DNA of 33,269 nucleotides, taken from assembly GCA_910587245.1 (NCBI GenBank), contig CAJULX010000019.1, positions 1 to 33,269 on the forward strand. Reading direction: 5' to 3'. A program made the translations under genes and the position numbers. The notes beneath the pieces are model-generated. The model did no database searches, was not told the origin of the DNA, and worked only from the letters and a program-made list of their open reading frames with translations. Positions 14,503 to 22,677 of this stretch are shown piece by piece; position 1 is the first letter of the stretch; every line of letters begins with the position of its first letter. The DNA is from Candidatus Gastranaerophilales bacterium. GTDB taxonomy: Bacteria; Cyanobacteriota; Vampirovibrionia; Gastranaerophilales; Gastranaerophilaceae.

Positions 14503-15600
14503 CATATTTTCAATATTTTTCTTGTAACAATCTTTGGAAAAATTATTTAAATAGGCTTCTCTCGGGGATTTTATATTACTGAAATCATTATTAAGAAAAA
14601 TATTTATAAAATCTTTTGAATTTTTTACAATAAACCCGCAGTTTTCTTTCTTTATAATGTCTTTAATTCCGACATTTTCAGAGATTATAACGGGTTTATT
14701 AAGCATAATAGCTTCAGCTGCGGATATGGAAAAAGAATCCCCTCTTGATAATAAAACAAATACATTAGATGAAGCCAATTCATTTAAAGCTTCAGAGTGA
14801 GCAAGCCTGCCAAAGAAACGCACATCAATTTTTTCAGGAATTTTATTTTTTAAATCTTCATAAAATTTCGTATCAACAATTTTGCCTATAAATTTTATCT
14901 CAAATTTTTCAATAATATTTTCAGGAAGTTTACCAAGATAATCAATAAATATATCCTGCCCTTTAAGCGGGGTTATTTCGCCGAAATATGAGATTACAAT
15001 CTTATCATTATTATGCTTTGTATTGTATTTTTCATATTCATCTTCAACAAATAAATTTAAAATTTTGATATTTTTATTATATTTTTCAAAAAACGATTTT
15101 GAATATTCGCTTACACAATAAATGTTTTCCTGTTTTTTGATAGCTTTTTTACAGATTTTTCTTTTTTTCTCTCTTAAATCATTTAAAAAAGTGTTAAAAA
15201 ATTCCGCTTCATGAATCCACCAGTATAATTTTTTGCCGTAAAATTTTTGCAATAAATTAACGGTTTCATAAGTAACGACAGTGTTGCACAATATTATGTT
15301 AAATATAAAAAGAAAAGGCAGAATATGTAAAACAGATTTTCTTTTTGTAATCCAAACGGGAATGCCCTTATCTTCAAAAGTTTTTTTCAAATCGCCGTCT
15401 AAAAAACTTATGACAATAACGGAATACCCGAATTCTTTAAATATGCAGGCAAGGTTCAAAAGAGCCCTTGGAGCCCCGGTATTTGTTAATTCATGGGAGA
15501 ATAAAAGGATTTTTTTATTTAATAAAAATGTGTATAATATCCGCAATAAAGAACAGCAGCGGAATATACACCGCATCACTTTGCAATTTTTACTCATCAT
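14488..15600 (-). CDS. Glycosyltransferase family 4 (GT-B fold)
   Basis: 370 residues as drawn. KILLFSHELTNTGAPRALLNLA is the typical N-terminal GT4 acceptor-domain start. The C-terminal donor domain shows VISYFGEITPLKGQDIFIDYL and VFVLLSRGDSFSISAAEAIMLNKPVIIS with the E-x7-E region that binds the nucleotide sugar. It transfers a sugar, perhaps rhamnose given the neighbouring genes, onto a surface glycan precursor at the cytoplasmic face. The true start is uncertain: two adjacent ATGs at 15600 and one at 15576 have no good ribosome site, and family similarity begins around residue 28. No donor or acceptor can be assigned. Confidence 0.85.
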   Translation of the reverse strand: MMSKNCKVMRCIFRCCSLLRILYTFLLNKKILLFSHELTNTGAPRALLNLACIFKEFGYSVIVISFLDGDLKKTFEDKGIPVWITKRKSVLHILPFLFIFNIILCNTVVTYETVNLLQKFYGKKLYWWIHEAEFFNTFLNDLREKKRKICKKAIKKQENIYCVSEYSKSFFEKYNKNIKILNLFVEDEYEKYNTKHNNDKIVISYFGEITPLKGQDIFIDYLGKLPENIIEKFEIKFIGKIVDTKFYEDLKNKIPEKIDVRFFGRLAHSEALNELASSNVFVLLSRGDSFSISAAEAIMLNKPVIISENVGIKDIIKKENCGFIVKNSKDFINIFLNNDFSNIKSPREAYLNNFSKDCYKKNIENMFNKI

Positions 15601-15737
15601 AAAAAAAGTACATTTAATTTCAAACTAAATACCAAACTTATATTCCCAAAAACCTTTATTAATTTAGTTTTTGGACTGCAAACCAGACTCTAAAATATTT
15701 GCCTTATTATTCTAACATAAAAATAAATTTTATTTAC

Positions 15738-17009
15738 CTACGATTCCTCCAGAACTTGTTTTGTGGCTTCAAGAAATGCATATCCGTATTTTCTGTCAGG
15801 TTCCAAATGTGCACCTTCCGCCCATTCATTCCACGCATTTATGAAAAAGAATTGTTCATTCTTATTATGATTTTTTCTTGTCCAATCAATAATATCTTTG
15901 AGCCATGTTTTATATAAATCCGGCGTCATTTGGAAGACCCAGCCGCCCTTATAAGCTTTTCTCGGGGAATTATCCCAGTATGGAAAAACCGTTTTATACA
16001 CAGGATAAGATACTTCCTGCATAAATTTTTTATTTTTAACGGCATCTTCCATATCAAAGACTTTTGACATAAATAATTTATTTGTAATTTTTCCTGATAA
16101 ATCAACCTCTTTTAAATTTTCATGTGAATTCGGATAAAATTCTACCGTTGCATCCATTCCAAATATGGTTGAATCTTCATTGCCGAATACTTTTGCACCC
16201 ATAATATATAATTCGCCAAGCCCGTTTTCTTTGGCAAGTTCACGCATTCTTTTTACAAAGTATGTTGTTTCTTCTTTTTTAAACAGACATGGATTGTAGA
16301 TAATGAATAATGGTTTTTCATCAATTTTTATATATCGTCCATCTTTTAAAAACGGCAAAATATCATAGAAAAATTTATCACAATCTTCATAAGAAAATTT
16401 TTGTTCCATCATAACTTCTTTATTTCCGCCGTCCCATTGTTTTGCCCATGTTTCATTTGCCCAGCAGAGAGCAAACGGAAAATCCAATTCTTTATTATTT
16501 AAATAATTGAAAAGAGGTGTATCTAAAAGCCTTTTTCCTCCGGAAAACCAGTAATAATGAAAGCAAAAACCGTAAATTCCATACATTTTGGCAAGTTCAA
16601 TCTGCCTGTACATAACTTTGTCTGTTGTTAAATCATAAAAACCCACATCAATAGGTAAATGCGGTTGGTAATGGCCTAAAAATTGAGGCTGCATTTTAGT
16701 AACATTTGTCCATTCCGTAAAACCGCGTTCTATACATTTGTCATTTAACGGAATAGTATGAAATTGCGGCAGATAAAATGTAATAGGCTTTATATTGTTA
16801 TTTTTATTATATGGTGTTTTTGTTATATTTACAAAACAGCTGTTATCGGATGGATAAAGTAAATTCAAGAGCTCTTTTTGGTTTATATTTGTGTTGCGTT
16901 TTTTATTAATTTTCGTCTTAAAAGATATTCCGAAAAATCTGCAGTTTAATTCTTTATATGTGTTGAATTCATTTATGTTGAAACAGAAAAGCTTATTAAA
17001 TTTTAACAT
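15738..17009 (-). CDS. WbsX-family / GH99-like polysaccharide protein
   Basis: 423 residues. From residue 74 it matches the WbsX (glycosyltransferase_WbsX, GH99-like) family: KPITFYLPQFHTIPLND, GFTEWTNVTK, PFALCWANETWAKQWDGG, and near the end FFINAWNEWAEGAHLEPD. These proteins are found in O-antigen and capsule clusters; a GH99-like TIM barrel is predicted, but the exact reaction is unclear. The first 70 residues are not conserved and may be a linker. The start overlaps the stop of the upstream GT2 by one base. A 137-bp gap with an AT-rich repeat separates it from the next GT4. Confidence 0.85.
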   Translation of the reverse strand: MLKFNKLFCFNINEFNTYKELNCRFFGISFKTKINKKRNTNINQKELLNLLYPSDNSCFVNITKTPYNKNNNIKPITFYLPQFHTIPLNDKCIERGFTEWTNVTKMQPQFLGHYQPHLPIDVGFYDLTTDKVMYRQIELAKMYGIYGFCFHYYWFSGGKRLLDTPLFNYLNNKELDFPFALCWANETWAKQWDGGNKEVMMEQKFSYEDCDKFFYDILPFLKDGRYIKIDEKPLFIIYNPCLFKKEETTYFVKRMRELAKENGLGELYIMGAKVFGNEDSTIFGMDATVEFYPNSHENLKEVDLSGKITNKLFMSKVFDMEDAVKNKKFMQEVSYPVYKTVFPYWDNSPRKAYKGGWVFQMTPDLYKTWLKDIIDWTRKNHNKNEQFFFINAWNEWAEGAHLEPDRKYGYAFLEATKQVLEES

Positions 17010-17812
17010 TATTCCAAACCTTCTTTAATATAATTTTTTAAATCCCTGATTATATTTGAACGTTTATGTTCCCAAATCCACTTGCCGAGAGGGTGTTTTT
17101 TGTAAAAATACTGTCTGTTTTTTTCAAATATTTCTTTAGAAATTGCAGAACTTGTTGTTGAATGGTTATGGAAAATAAAAGCAAGGTTTGATGTTGCAAG
17201 GCTGTATCCCGCATATAATGCTCTTAGGCAGTAATCTTGATCTTCCCAGAAAGCAGGCGTATAGTTTTCATCCATCAACCCTATTTTTTCAATAACTTCG
17301 CGTTTAATAATCACACAGCTGAATAAAGGCTCAAGCATATATTTAAACGGTTCTTTGAATTTTGAAAGATATTCTTTATAATTTTCAAGATAATTTTCTG
17401 CGGTAATTTTCTTTTTGAAAAATTTCGGCCTGCCTGCATCGCGCGGCGCAACCATACCCAGCTGTTCATCCTTTTCAAATATTTTGAGTGTATTTTCAAG
17501 CCACTTTGGGGTGAATAAAATATCGTTGTTTAAAAGTCCGATAAATTCGTAATCTCCTTCAAGAGCCATTTTAATACCGATATTGTTTCCTTTTGAATAT
17601 CCGAGATTTTCTGAATTGCAGATAAGTTTAAAATTTTTATGCTGTTTTTCAATTTCTTTAAGGTAACTTACAGTGCCGTCTGATGAGGCATTATCAATAA
17701 TAATTAAATCAAATAAACTTTCATCAGTATATTTATAAAGCGTTTCTATAAAAGGCTTTGTTGCCTTTTCAAATTTGTTATATGCAGGTGTTATTATGCA
17801 AACTTTTTTCAA
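17009..17812 (-). CDS. Glycosyltransferase family 2 (GT-A fold)
   Basis: 267 residues. VCIITPAYNKFEKATKPF and LIIIDNASSDGT (the nucleotide-binding site) are followed by GYSKGNNIGI and LLNNDILF (93-100), where Asn-Asn-Asp takes the place of the metal-binding DxD, as is usual in rhamnosyltransferase-like GT2 enzymes. The C-terminal half has FWEDQDYCLRALYAG (catalytic ED). The reading frame starts with TTG at 17812, behind GAGGAA; no in-frame ATG is possible because an upstream ATG is closed by a stop. Together with rfb genes a rhamnosyltransferase role is plausible but unproven. Confidence 0.88.
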   Translation of the reverse strand: MKKVCIITPAYNKFEKATKPFIETLYKYTDESLFDLIIIDNASSDGTVSYLKEIEKQHKNFKLICNSENLGYSKGNNIGIKMALEGDYEFIGLLNNDILFTPKWLENTLKIFEKDEQLGMVAPRDAGRPKFFKKKITAENYLENYKEYLSKFKEPFKYMLEPLFSCVIIKREVIEKIGLMDENYTPAFWEDQDYCLRALYAGYSLATSNLAFIFHNHSTTSSAISKEIFEKNRQYFYKKHPLGKWIWEHKRSNIIRDLKNYIKEGLE

Positions 17813-17835
17813 TTTTAAAAATTCCTCATTAATAA

Positions 17836-18171
17836 TTATTTGATGTAATGATTTACAACTTTAATCATATCCAGATAGACATTCACCTGCTCTTCCGTTG
17901 CTATATTAACAATCATTTTTAATTTGTTTTTATTTGATGAAATATCTGTGGTATCAATGCATTCCGAAACAAAATCTTTTAGTGAAAGTTTTAATATCTC
18001 GGCCATTTTAAAGAAATTATCCAAAGCAGGATAATTTTTACCGGTTTCAATTTTGCTCAAATGTTTTTCTGATATTCCAATCATTTCTGCTAATTCAGAC
18101 TGTTTTAAGCCCAAATTTTTTCTTTTTTGCCGGATGATTTTACCTACATATGTCTTGTTAACATTTAACAT
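17836..18171 (-). CDS. XRE-family regulator of the polysaccharide locus
   Basis: 111 residues from ATG 18171 (a TTG two codons upstream is also in frame). HTH_3 domain at about 9-65: VGKIIRQKRKNLGLKQSELA and GISEKHLSKIETGKNYPALDNFFK. The C-terminal helices may dimerise. It lies 23 bp before the GT2 gene in the same direction, so it is probably co-transcribed with that glycosyltransferase operon. A 7-bp inverted repeat just upstream of its start is a likely autoregulatory operator, also able to act on the divergent GT17-like gene. This suggests phase or condition control of the glycan, but it is inferred. Confidence 0.85.
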   Translation of the reverse strand: MLNVNKTYVGKIIRQKRKNLGLKQSELAEMIGISEKHLSKIETGKNYPALDNFFKMAEILKLSLKDFVSECIDTTDISSNKNKLKMIVNIATEEQVNVYLDMIKVVNHYIK

Positions 18172-18185
18172 AATCAATAAACCTA

Positions 18186-18204
18186 TTACCTTTAACTAAG
18201 GTAA
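18186..18204. promoter_or_regulatory. Inverted repeat operator candidate
   Basis: TTACCTT-TAACT-AAGGTAA, perfect 7-bp arms, 15 bp upstream of the XRE start in the divergent intergenic region. Confidence 0.5.
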
Positions 18205-18269
18205 GATACATATGACTATCTATAAACAATATAAGTAACGAAACAGCAATCATTTATTCGTCATATATA

Positions 18270-18298
18270 TTAACAAACCGGTCAAATTATGTTATTAT
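18270..18298 (+). promoter_or_regulatory. Promoter of the GT17-like gene
   Basis: TTAACA (18270-18275), 17-bp spacer, TATTAT (18293-18298); start near 18305, 38 bases before the ATG. Confidence 0.55.
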
Positions 18299-18342
18299 TT
18301 CAAGTAATTAAATATATTACTTTTTACTTTTAATAAATATAA

Positions 18343-19260
18343 ATGAGGATTATGATATACGATTGCTTTCCGTTTTTTAACGAATTAGACATTCTTGAAA
18401 TCAGATTAAATGTTTTATACGATGCTGTTGATTATTTTGTTATAACGGAAGCTGATAAAACTCATACAGGAAACAATAAAGAGTATATTTTTGAACAAAA
18501 TAAAGAAAGATTTAATAAATTTCTGGATAAAATTATTTATATAAAAGTTGATGATTTTCCTCCTTTAGAAAATTCCATAGCAAGTTCTGACGGTAATAAA
18601 TGGCTTTATGAAAATTATCAAAGAGATGCAATTATGCGGGGTTTAAAAAATTGCTCTCCAAATGACATTATAATTATTTCAGATTGTGATGAAATACCGA
18701 ATCCAAAAGCAATTAAAAGGTATAAAAAGGGGATTTGTTCATTAACCCAGTTGAGGTTCGGGTTCAGCTATAATTCTTTATATATAACCATCCCGTTTTG
18801 TAAAACTCCGAAAATTTGCAGATACAATGAATTAATTAACCCTAAAAAAAATATTGAAGAAAAAAATAAAAAATATTGTCTGCATTCAAAATGCGGGCTG
18901 CCGACTTATTTAAGATTTGTTAAAGGAAAAAAGATAAAAAATGGCGGATGGCATTTCAGCTATATAGGAAATGTAGAAAATATCAAATATAAAATGGATT
19001 CGATAGTAGAACAGCAGGTGAATACAACTGATAAAAATACCGATAAGCTGCTGTTTCAAAAAATCCAAAACAATGAAGATATTTTAGAGCGCGGGGATAT
19101 TTTTGCAAATTTGGAAATAACAAATATTTTTCCTGAATATTTTTTAAAGAATGCTGAAAAATATAAAGAGAATATTAATCCGCATAATCAGGTTTCATTT
19201 TTTAAGGCAATGTTATTGCACGGTATTTATAAGATAAAAAAGGTGTTTAAATGCCTGTAA
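18343..19260 (+). CDS. GT17-like glycosyltransferase
   Basis: 305 residues. MIYDCFPFFNELDILEIRLNVL is the hallmark start of the GT17 family (eukaryotic beta-1,4-mannosyl-glycoprotein GlcNAc-transferase relatives, common in bacterial glycan loci), followed by YFVITEADKTHTG, NYQRDAIMRGL and IIIISDCDEIPNP with a DCD metal motif. It probably adds a sugar in cell-surface glycan assembly. Two ATGs three codons apart (18343, 18352) could start it; GAGG lies too close to the second, so the first is kept. The end overlaps the next gene by ten bases. Confidence 0.85.
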   Translation: MRIMIYDCFPFFNELDILEIRLNVLYDAVDYFVITEADKTHTGNNKEYIFEQNKERFNKFLDKIIYIKVDDFPPLENSIASSDGNKWLYENYQRDAIMRGLKNCSPNDIIIISDCDEIPNPKAIKRYKKGICSLTQLRFGFSYNSLYITIPFCKTPKICRYNELINPKKNIEEKNKKYCLHSKCGLPTYLRFVKGKKIKNGGWHFSYIGNVENIKYKMDSIVEQQVNTTDKNTDKLLFQKIQNNEDILERGDIFANLEITNIFPEYFLKNAEKYKENINPHNQVSFFKAMLLHGIYKIKKVFKCL

Positions 19261-20039
19261 TTTCTGTTATTGTACCTGTTTATAACGTGGAAAGCTATCT
19301 GGAGCGCTGCTTAGAGAGTATAATAAATCAAACTCTTAAAGATATAGAAATAATATGTGTTAATGACGGTTCAACAGACGGGTCTATAAAGATATTAAAT
19401 AAATATGCTTCTCAAATTACTATTATTAATAAAGAAAACGGAGGACTTTCAGACGCAAGAAATAAAGGTTTAGAGTGTATTTCCGCACCATACACGGCAT
19501 TTGTTGATAGTGATGACTGGATTAAAGAGGATACCTTTGAAGAAGCGTATAAATCCATAGAAAAGTATAAAACTGATTTTGTATGTTTTGGTTCGCAAAA
19601 AGTATACGAAAACGGTAAAATTGAAATTCAAAAATTACCTTTTAAAGGTTATCAAAAGATGGATTACAAAAAAATCAGGAAAACCCCTGTTACGGTTTGG
19701 TCAAAGCTTTTTCGCTCATCAATCATAAAAGATAAAAAATGTATTTTCCCAAAAGGTTATAATTATGAAGATAATGTTTTTTGGATGATGTATTCTCCCT
19801 GGATTACAACAGGATATTATATAGACAAACCCTTTTATAACTACTTTCAAAGGGCAAATTCCATAATATATACAGATAATAAACCTTTTAAATATATAAG
19901 TTTAATTCCGCTTATTTTTGAATATTACAAAAAGCAAGGTTTGTTGGATGAATACGGTGACGATTTATATAAACGGTTTAAAGATTATTTAAAAATGGAT
20001 TATAAAGATGCTGCAAGAAGTAAACAACAAAGGATTTAA
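19251..20039 (+). CDS. Glycosyltransferase family 2
   Basis: 262 residues. Classic GT2 opening PVISVIVPVYNVESYLERCLESI with ICVNDGSTDGS, then NGGLSDARNKGL and the metal motif DSDDW (86-90). The C-terminal part has the NYEDNVFWMMY region typical of this subfamily. AAGGTG precedes the ATG inside the previous gene, so it is translationally coupled to the GT17-like enzyme. The sugar and acceptor are unknown. Confidence 0.92.
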   Translation: MPVISVIVPVYNVESYLERCLESIINQTLKDIEIICVNDGSTDGSIKILNKYASQITIINKENGGLSDARNKGLECISAPYTAFVDSDDWIKEDTFEEAYKSIEKYKTDFVCFGSQKVYENGKIEIQKLPFKGYQKMDYKKIRKTPVTVWSKLFRSSIIKDKKCIFPKGYNYEDNVFWMMYSPWITTGYYIDKPFYNYFQRANSIIYTDNKPFKYISLIPLIFEYYKKQGLLDEYGDDLYKRFKDYLKMDYKDAARSKQQRI

Positions 20040-20040
20040 T

Positions 20041-20955
20041 ATGAACAGAGTGGCGGTATTTGCTCATTATGATAAAAGTAATTTAATACAGGATTATGTT
20101 GTATATTATTTATCAGAGCTGAAAAAGTGCGCAGGCAAAATCATATTTGTTTCAGATTCTGATATTTTATCTGATGAATTAAAAAAGATAGAAAATATCG
20201 TTGAACATTCAATTGTTGGAAAACACGGGGAATACGATTTCGGCTCATATAAACGCGGGTTTATATATGCAAAAGAAAACGGGCTTTTGAATACCTGCGA
20301 AGAATTAATTTTTGCAAATGACAGCTGTTATGCGCCTTTATTTCCTTTTGAAGATATGTTTTCCGTTATGTCAAAAAAGCCGCTTGATTTTTGGGGTCCG
20401 ACTTGTTCTGATGCCGGAATAAAAAAAGAAGACAGAACCGTTGAATGCTGTAGATTTGATCATTTGCAATCATATTTTGCGGTGTTTAAACCAGTTGTTT
20501 TTAATTCAAAAATATTTAATGACTTTATTGTTTCCGTAAAAAAAGAAGAAACAAAAGAAGAAATAATTATAAAATATGAAATGGGCATGTCTCATTTGCT
20601 TGTAGAGAACGGATTTAAATATGACTCATACAGCAGGCTTTGTAAAAAAGTTCCGTCAGCGCACACTGCGGCGTATAGAGATTTAATAAAGCAGGATAAA
20701 TTGCCGTTTTTAAAAAGAGAAATAACGTTATATAGAAGTGCTGAAGCTTTTTACCCTGTTTTCATAAAACATTTAATAAAAAAATATACTAAATATGATT
20801 ATAATCTTATACAAAAAGACGTCAGAAAAAATGCAAGGTGTCTTACACCGGCGGAGCATTTAAAATTCGGTTTTAAAAGTTACAGACGATTTATATACAG
20901 AAGACGGCGAAAAGAGCGTTTAATTTGCTTTTTAGGCAATTGGTATTCATATTGA
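20041..20955 (+). CDS. RgpF-like rhamnan synthesis protein
   Basis: 304 residues from MNRVAVFAHYD (20041), chosen for AAAGGA before the ATG over an in-frame ATG at 20008 inside the upstream gene. It matches RgpF (Rhamnan synthesis F): VAVFAHYDKSNLIQDYVVYYLSEL, GEYDFGSYKRGF, EELIFANDSCYAP, DFWGPTCSD and HLQSYFAVFK. RgpF proteins build rhamnose-containing cell-wall polysaccharide, so it is the best link in the locus to the dTDP-rhamnose genes. It ends in a basic helix (RRFIYRRRRKERL), possibly membrane-associating. It converges with, and overlaps by 9 bp, the Caps_synth gene. Confidence 0.88.
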   Translation: MNRVAVFAHYDKSNLIQDYVVYYLSELKKCAGKIIFVSDSDILSDELKKIENIVEHSIVGKHGEYDFGSYKRGFIYAKENGLLNTCEELIFANDSCYAPLFPFEDMFSVMSKKPLDFWGPTCSDAGIKKEDRTVECCRFDHLQSYFAVFKPVVFNSKIFNDFIVSVKKEETKEEIIIKYEMGMSHLLVENGFKYDSYSRLCKKVPSAHTAAYRDLIKQDKLPFLKREITLYRSAEAFYPVFIKHLIKKYTKYDYNLIQKDVRKNARCLTPAEHLKFGFKSYRRFIYRRRRKERLICFLGNWYSY

Positions 20956-21783
20956 AATAATGTCCGAAAACTCTTTTGACACCCCTTTTTTATATGTAAG
21001 TTTGTGCATAAAAATTTTAGCTTTCAAATTATTAAACTCTGTTTGATTAAAATCCTTATCCATCATGGTCTGGAGTTTTCCGCAGATTTCCCCGTCAAGA
21101 TACGGCATATTTTCCCATTCTTGTTTTAATTCGGGCTTTTGTGAAAGCATTGTGGAAATATGTTCAAACATAAAATAGTTTATCAAAAAATCGTTTTTCA
21201 CCCAGTAATTTTCAATCGTTTTTTTAATTGCCCTTAGATTTTGGCTGCCTTTTTTTGCGCGGATAAAGTAACATGACATTCTGTTTTCCTGCGGGTCGGT
21301 TTTTTGGTCTTTTTGAAAAACACAAAAACTTGAATTCCAGATTTCTTGCGGAACTTTATCAGTTAAAAGTATTGTTGAATCAATCCAAAGTCCGCCGAAT
21401 TTTTCAAGCAAATAAAGCCTTACTATATCGCTGAAAATTGCAATGGGAATTTTTTTGGAATTAACCAAATCATAGTATTTTTTGGGAACATCAACATAAT
21501 CTTTTACCGTATCAAAAGACAATATAACAATTTTTTTATCACTCTCAAATTTTTTAACGCTTTCAAAACAATGTTGTATTAATTCGGGCGCATTTTCTTG
21601 TCCCTGATGCCAGTACTGCCAGATTATTTCTTCGGAATTTTCAACAGAAACCGCTTTTGGAACCTCCAAATATTCGGACAAATGTTTTTTTGCCCATCTT
21701 GCTTTTATTTTTGACCTTTTTTTCTTATCAAAAACAAAAAGCTCGATTAAAATTTTGAAAATATTGTTTGTGAATTTATTCAT
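20947..21783 (-). CDS. Caps_synth / GT32-like glycosyltransferase
   Basis: 278 residues. IIWQYWHQGQENAPELIQHC (53-72) and IFSDIVRLYLLEKFGGLWIDSTILLT (about 117-142) match capsular polysaccharide synthesis proteins (Caps_synth) and OCH1-like GT32 enzymes; the usual DxD position reads WIDST, a variant of the metal motif. It starts directly after the GT8 stop (shared AAGGTG ribosome site). It likely transfers a hexose to the growing glycan. Confidence 0.82.
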   Translation of the reverse strand: MNKFTNNIFKILIELFVFDKKKRSKIKARWAKKHLSEYLEVPKAVSVENSEEIIWQYWHQGQENAPELIQHCFESVKKFESDKKIVILSFDTVKDYVDVPKKYYDLVNSKKIPIAIFSDIVRLYLLEKFGGLWIDSTILLTDKVPQEIWNSSFCVFQKDQKTDPQENRMSCYFIRAKKGSQNLRAIKKTIENYWVKNDFLINYFMFEHISTMLSQKPELKQEWENMPYLDGEICGKLQTMMDKDFNQTEFNNLKAKIFMHKLTYKKGVSKEFSDIISI

Positions 21784-22677
21784 CTACACCTTGCTGAAAA
21801 ATCTTTTTCTTATATCTCGGAAGGTTAATTTTCTCAAGCTTTTTGGAATTGTATTCAAGCATTCTTTAAAATCCTCGGGCGGATTTTTAAATCTCCATGG
21901 CTTCCCGGGGTCTCCTGCATAATGCAGCATTACCGTATTTTTTACTTCTTCTTTAAGAATATCATCAGAGTATACATTTTTTACAAATTTATACTCGTTA
22001 GAATTTGACCAATCATTATGGTAATACATACTTTGGAAAACACCGTACCTGAAAGGCAGGTTATAAAATTTATTGCAGGTTATGTTTAATGTATCCAAAT
22101 CAAAGAATTTAAGCCTTGTATTAAAGTTTTTAATGGTTTCAAAAACTCTTTTAACAAAGTTTTCTTCTCTCATTTTTTTGGAATTAAACATTATAAAGCT
22201 TGAAATATAAGTAAATTCGTTTTTGTTTTCGGGGAAATATTTATGGCATATCATATTTTCATTGTTGGGCTCCATTGCAACCGCCGCACATTCGTATTCC
22301 GAAATATCAATATTGAAAACTTCTTCCAAATCATCCTTAAATAAAACATCGGTATCGGCATATATTACTTTATCATATTGCGGCAAAAGTTCAGGTATCA
22401 GCAGTCTGTAATATACAATTTCAGTCCAGCTTCCGCCTTTATTTATCGGTGCATCTTGAAATTTGGTTTTTGAAATATATTCAAATGTTATAGAATGTTT
22501 TGTGCCTTCAAGCATTTTTTTAAATTCATTAACCGTTTTATCATCAATATCGGGATGATAAACGTATATATCATATTCCGTTTCAGGCTTTGCACTGTCT
22601 ATCAGGCTTTTTACGGTAACCGCAGCCCCTAAAATTATTCTTTTATCAAATGTGAAAACTACGGGTATTTTAGCCAT
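21784..22677 (-). CDS. Glycosyltransferase family 8
   Basis: 297 residues. IPVVFTFDKRIILGAAVTVKSL, YYRLLIPELLP and VIYADTDVLFKDDL (DTD 108-110) define GT8 retaining enzymes, with the HYAGDPGKPWRF motif near the C-terminus. Such enzymes add galactose or glucose to LPS or other surface glycans. The ATG has AAAGGA upstream and overlaps the preceding gene by 8 bp, so the three minus-strand glycosyltransferases form one operon. Confidence 0.92.
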   Translation of the reverse strand: MAKIPVVFTFDKRIILGAAVTVKSLIDSAKPETEYDIYVYHPDIDDKTVNEFKKMLEGTKHSITFEYISKTKFQDAPINKGGSWTEIVYYRLLIPELLPQYDKVIYADTDVLFKDDLEEVFNIDISEYECAAVAMEPNNENMICHKYFPENKNEFTYISSFIMFNSKKMREENFVKRVFETIKNFNTRLKFFDLDTLNITCNKFYNLPFRYGVFQSMYYHNDWSNSNEYKFVKNVYSDDILKEEVKNTVMLHYAGDPGKPWRFKNPPEDFKECLNTIPKSLRKLTFRDIRKRFFSKV

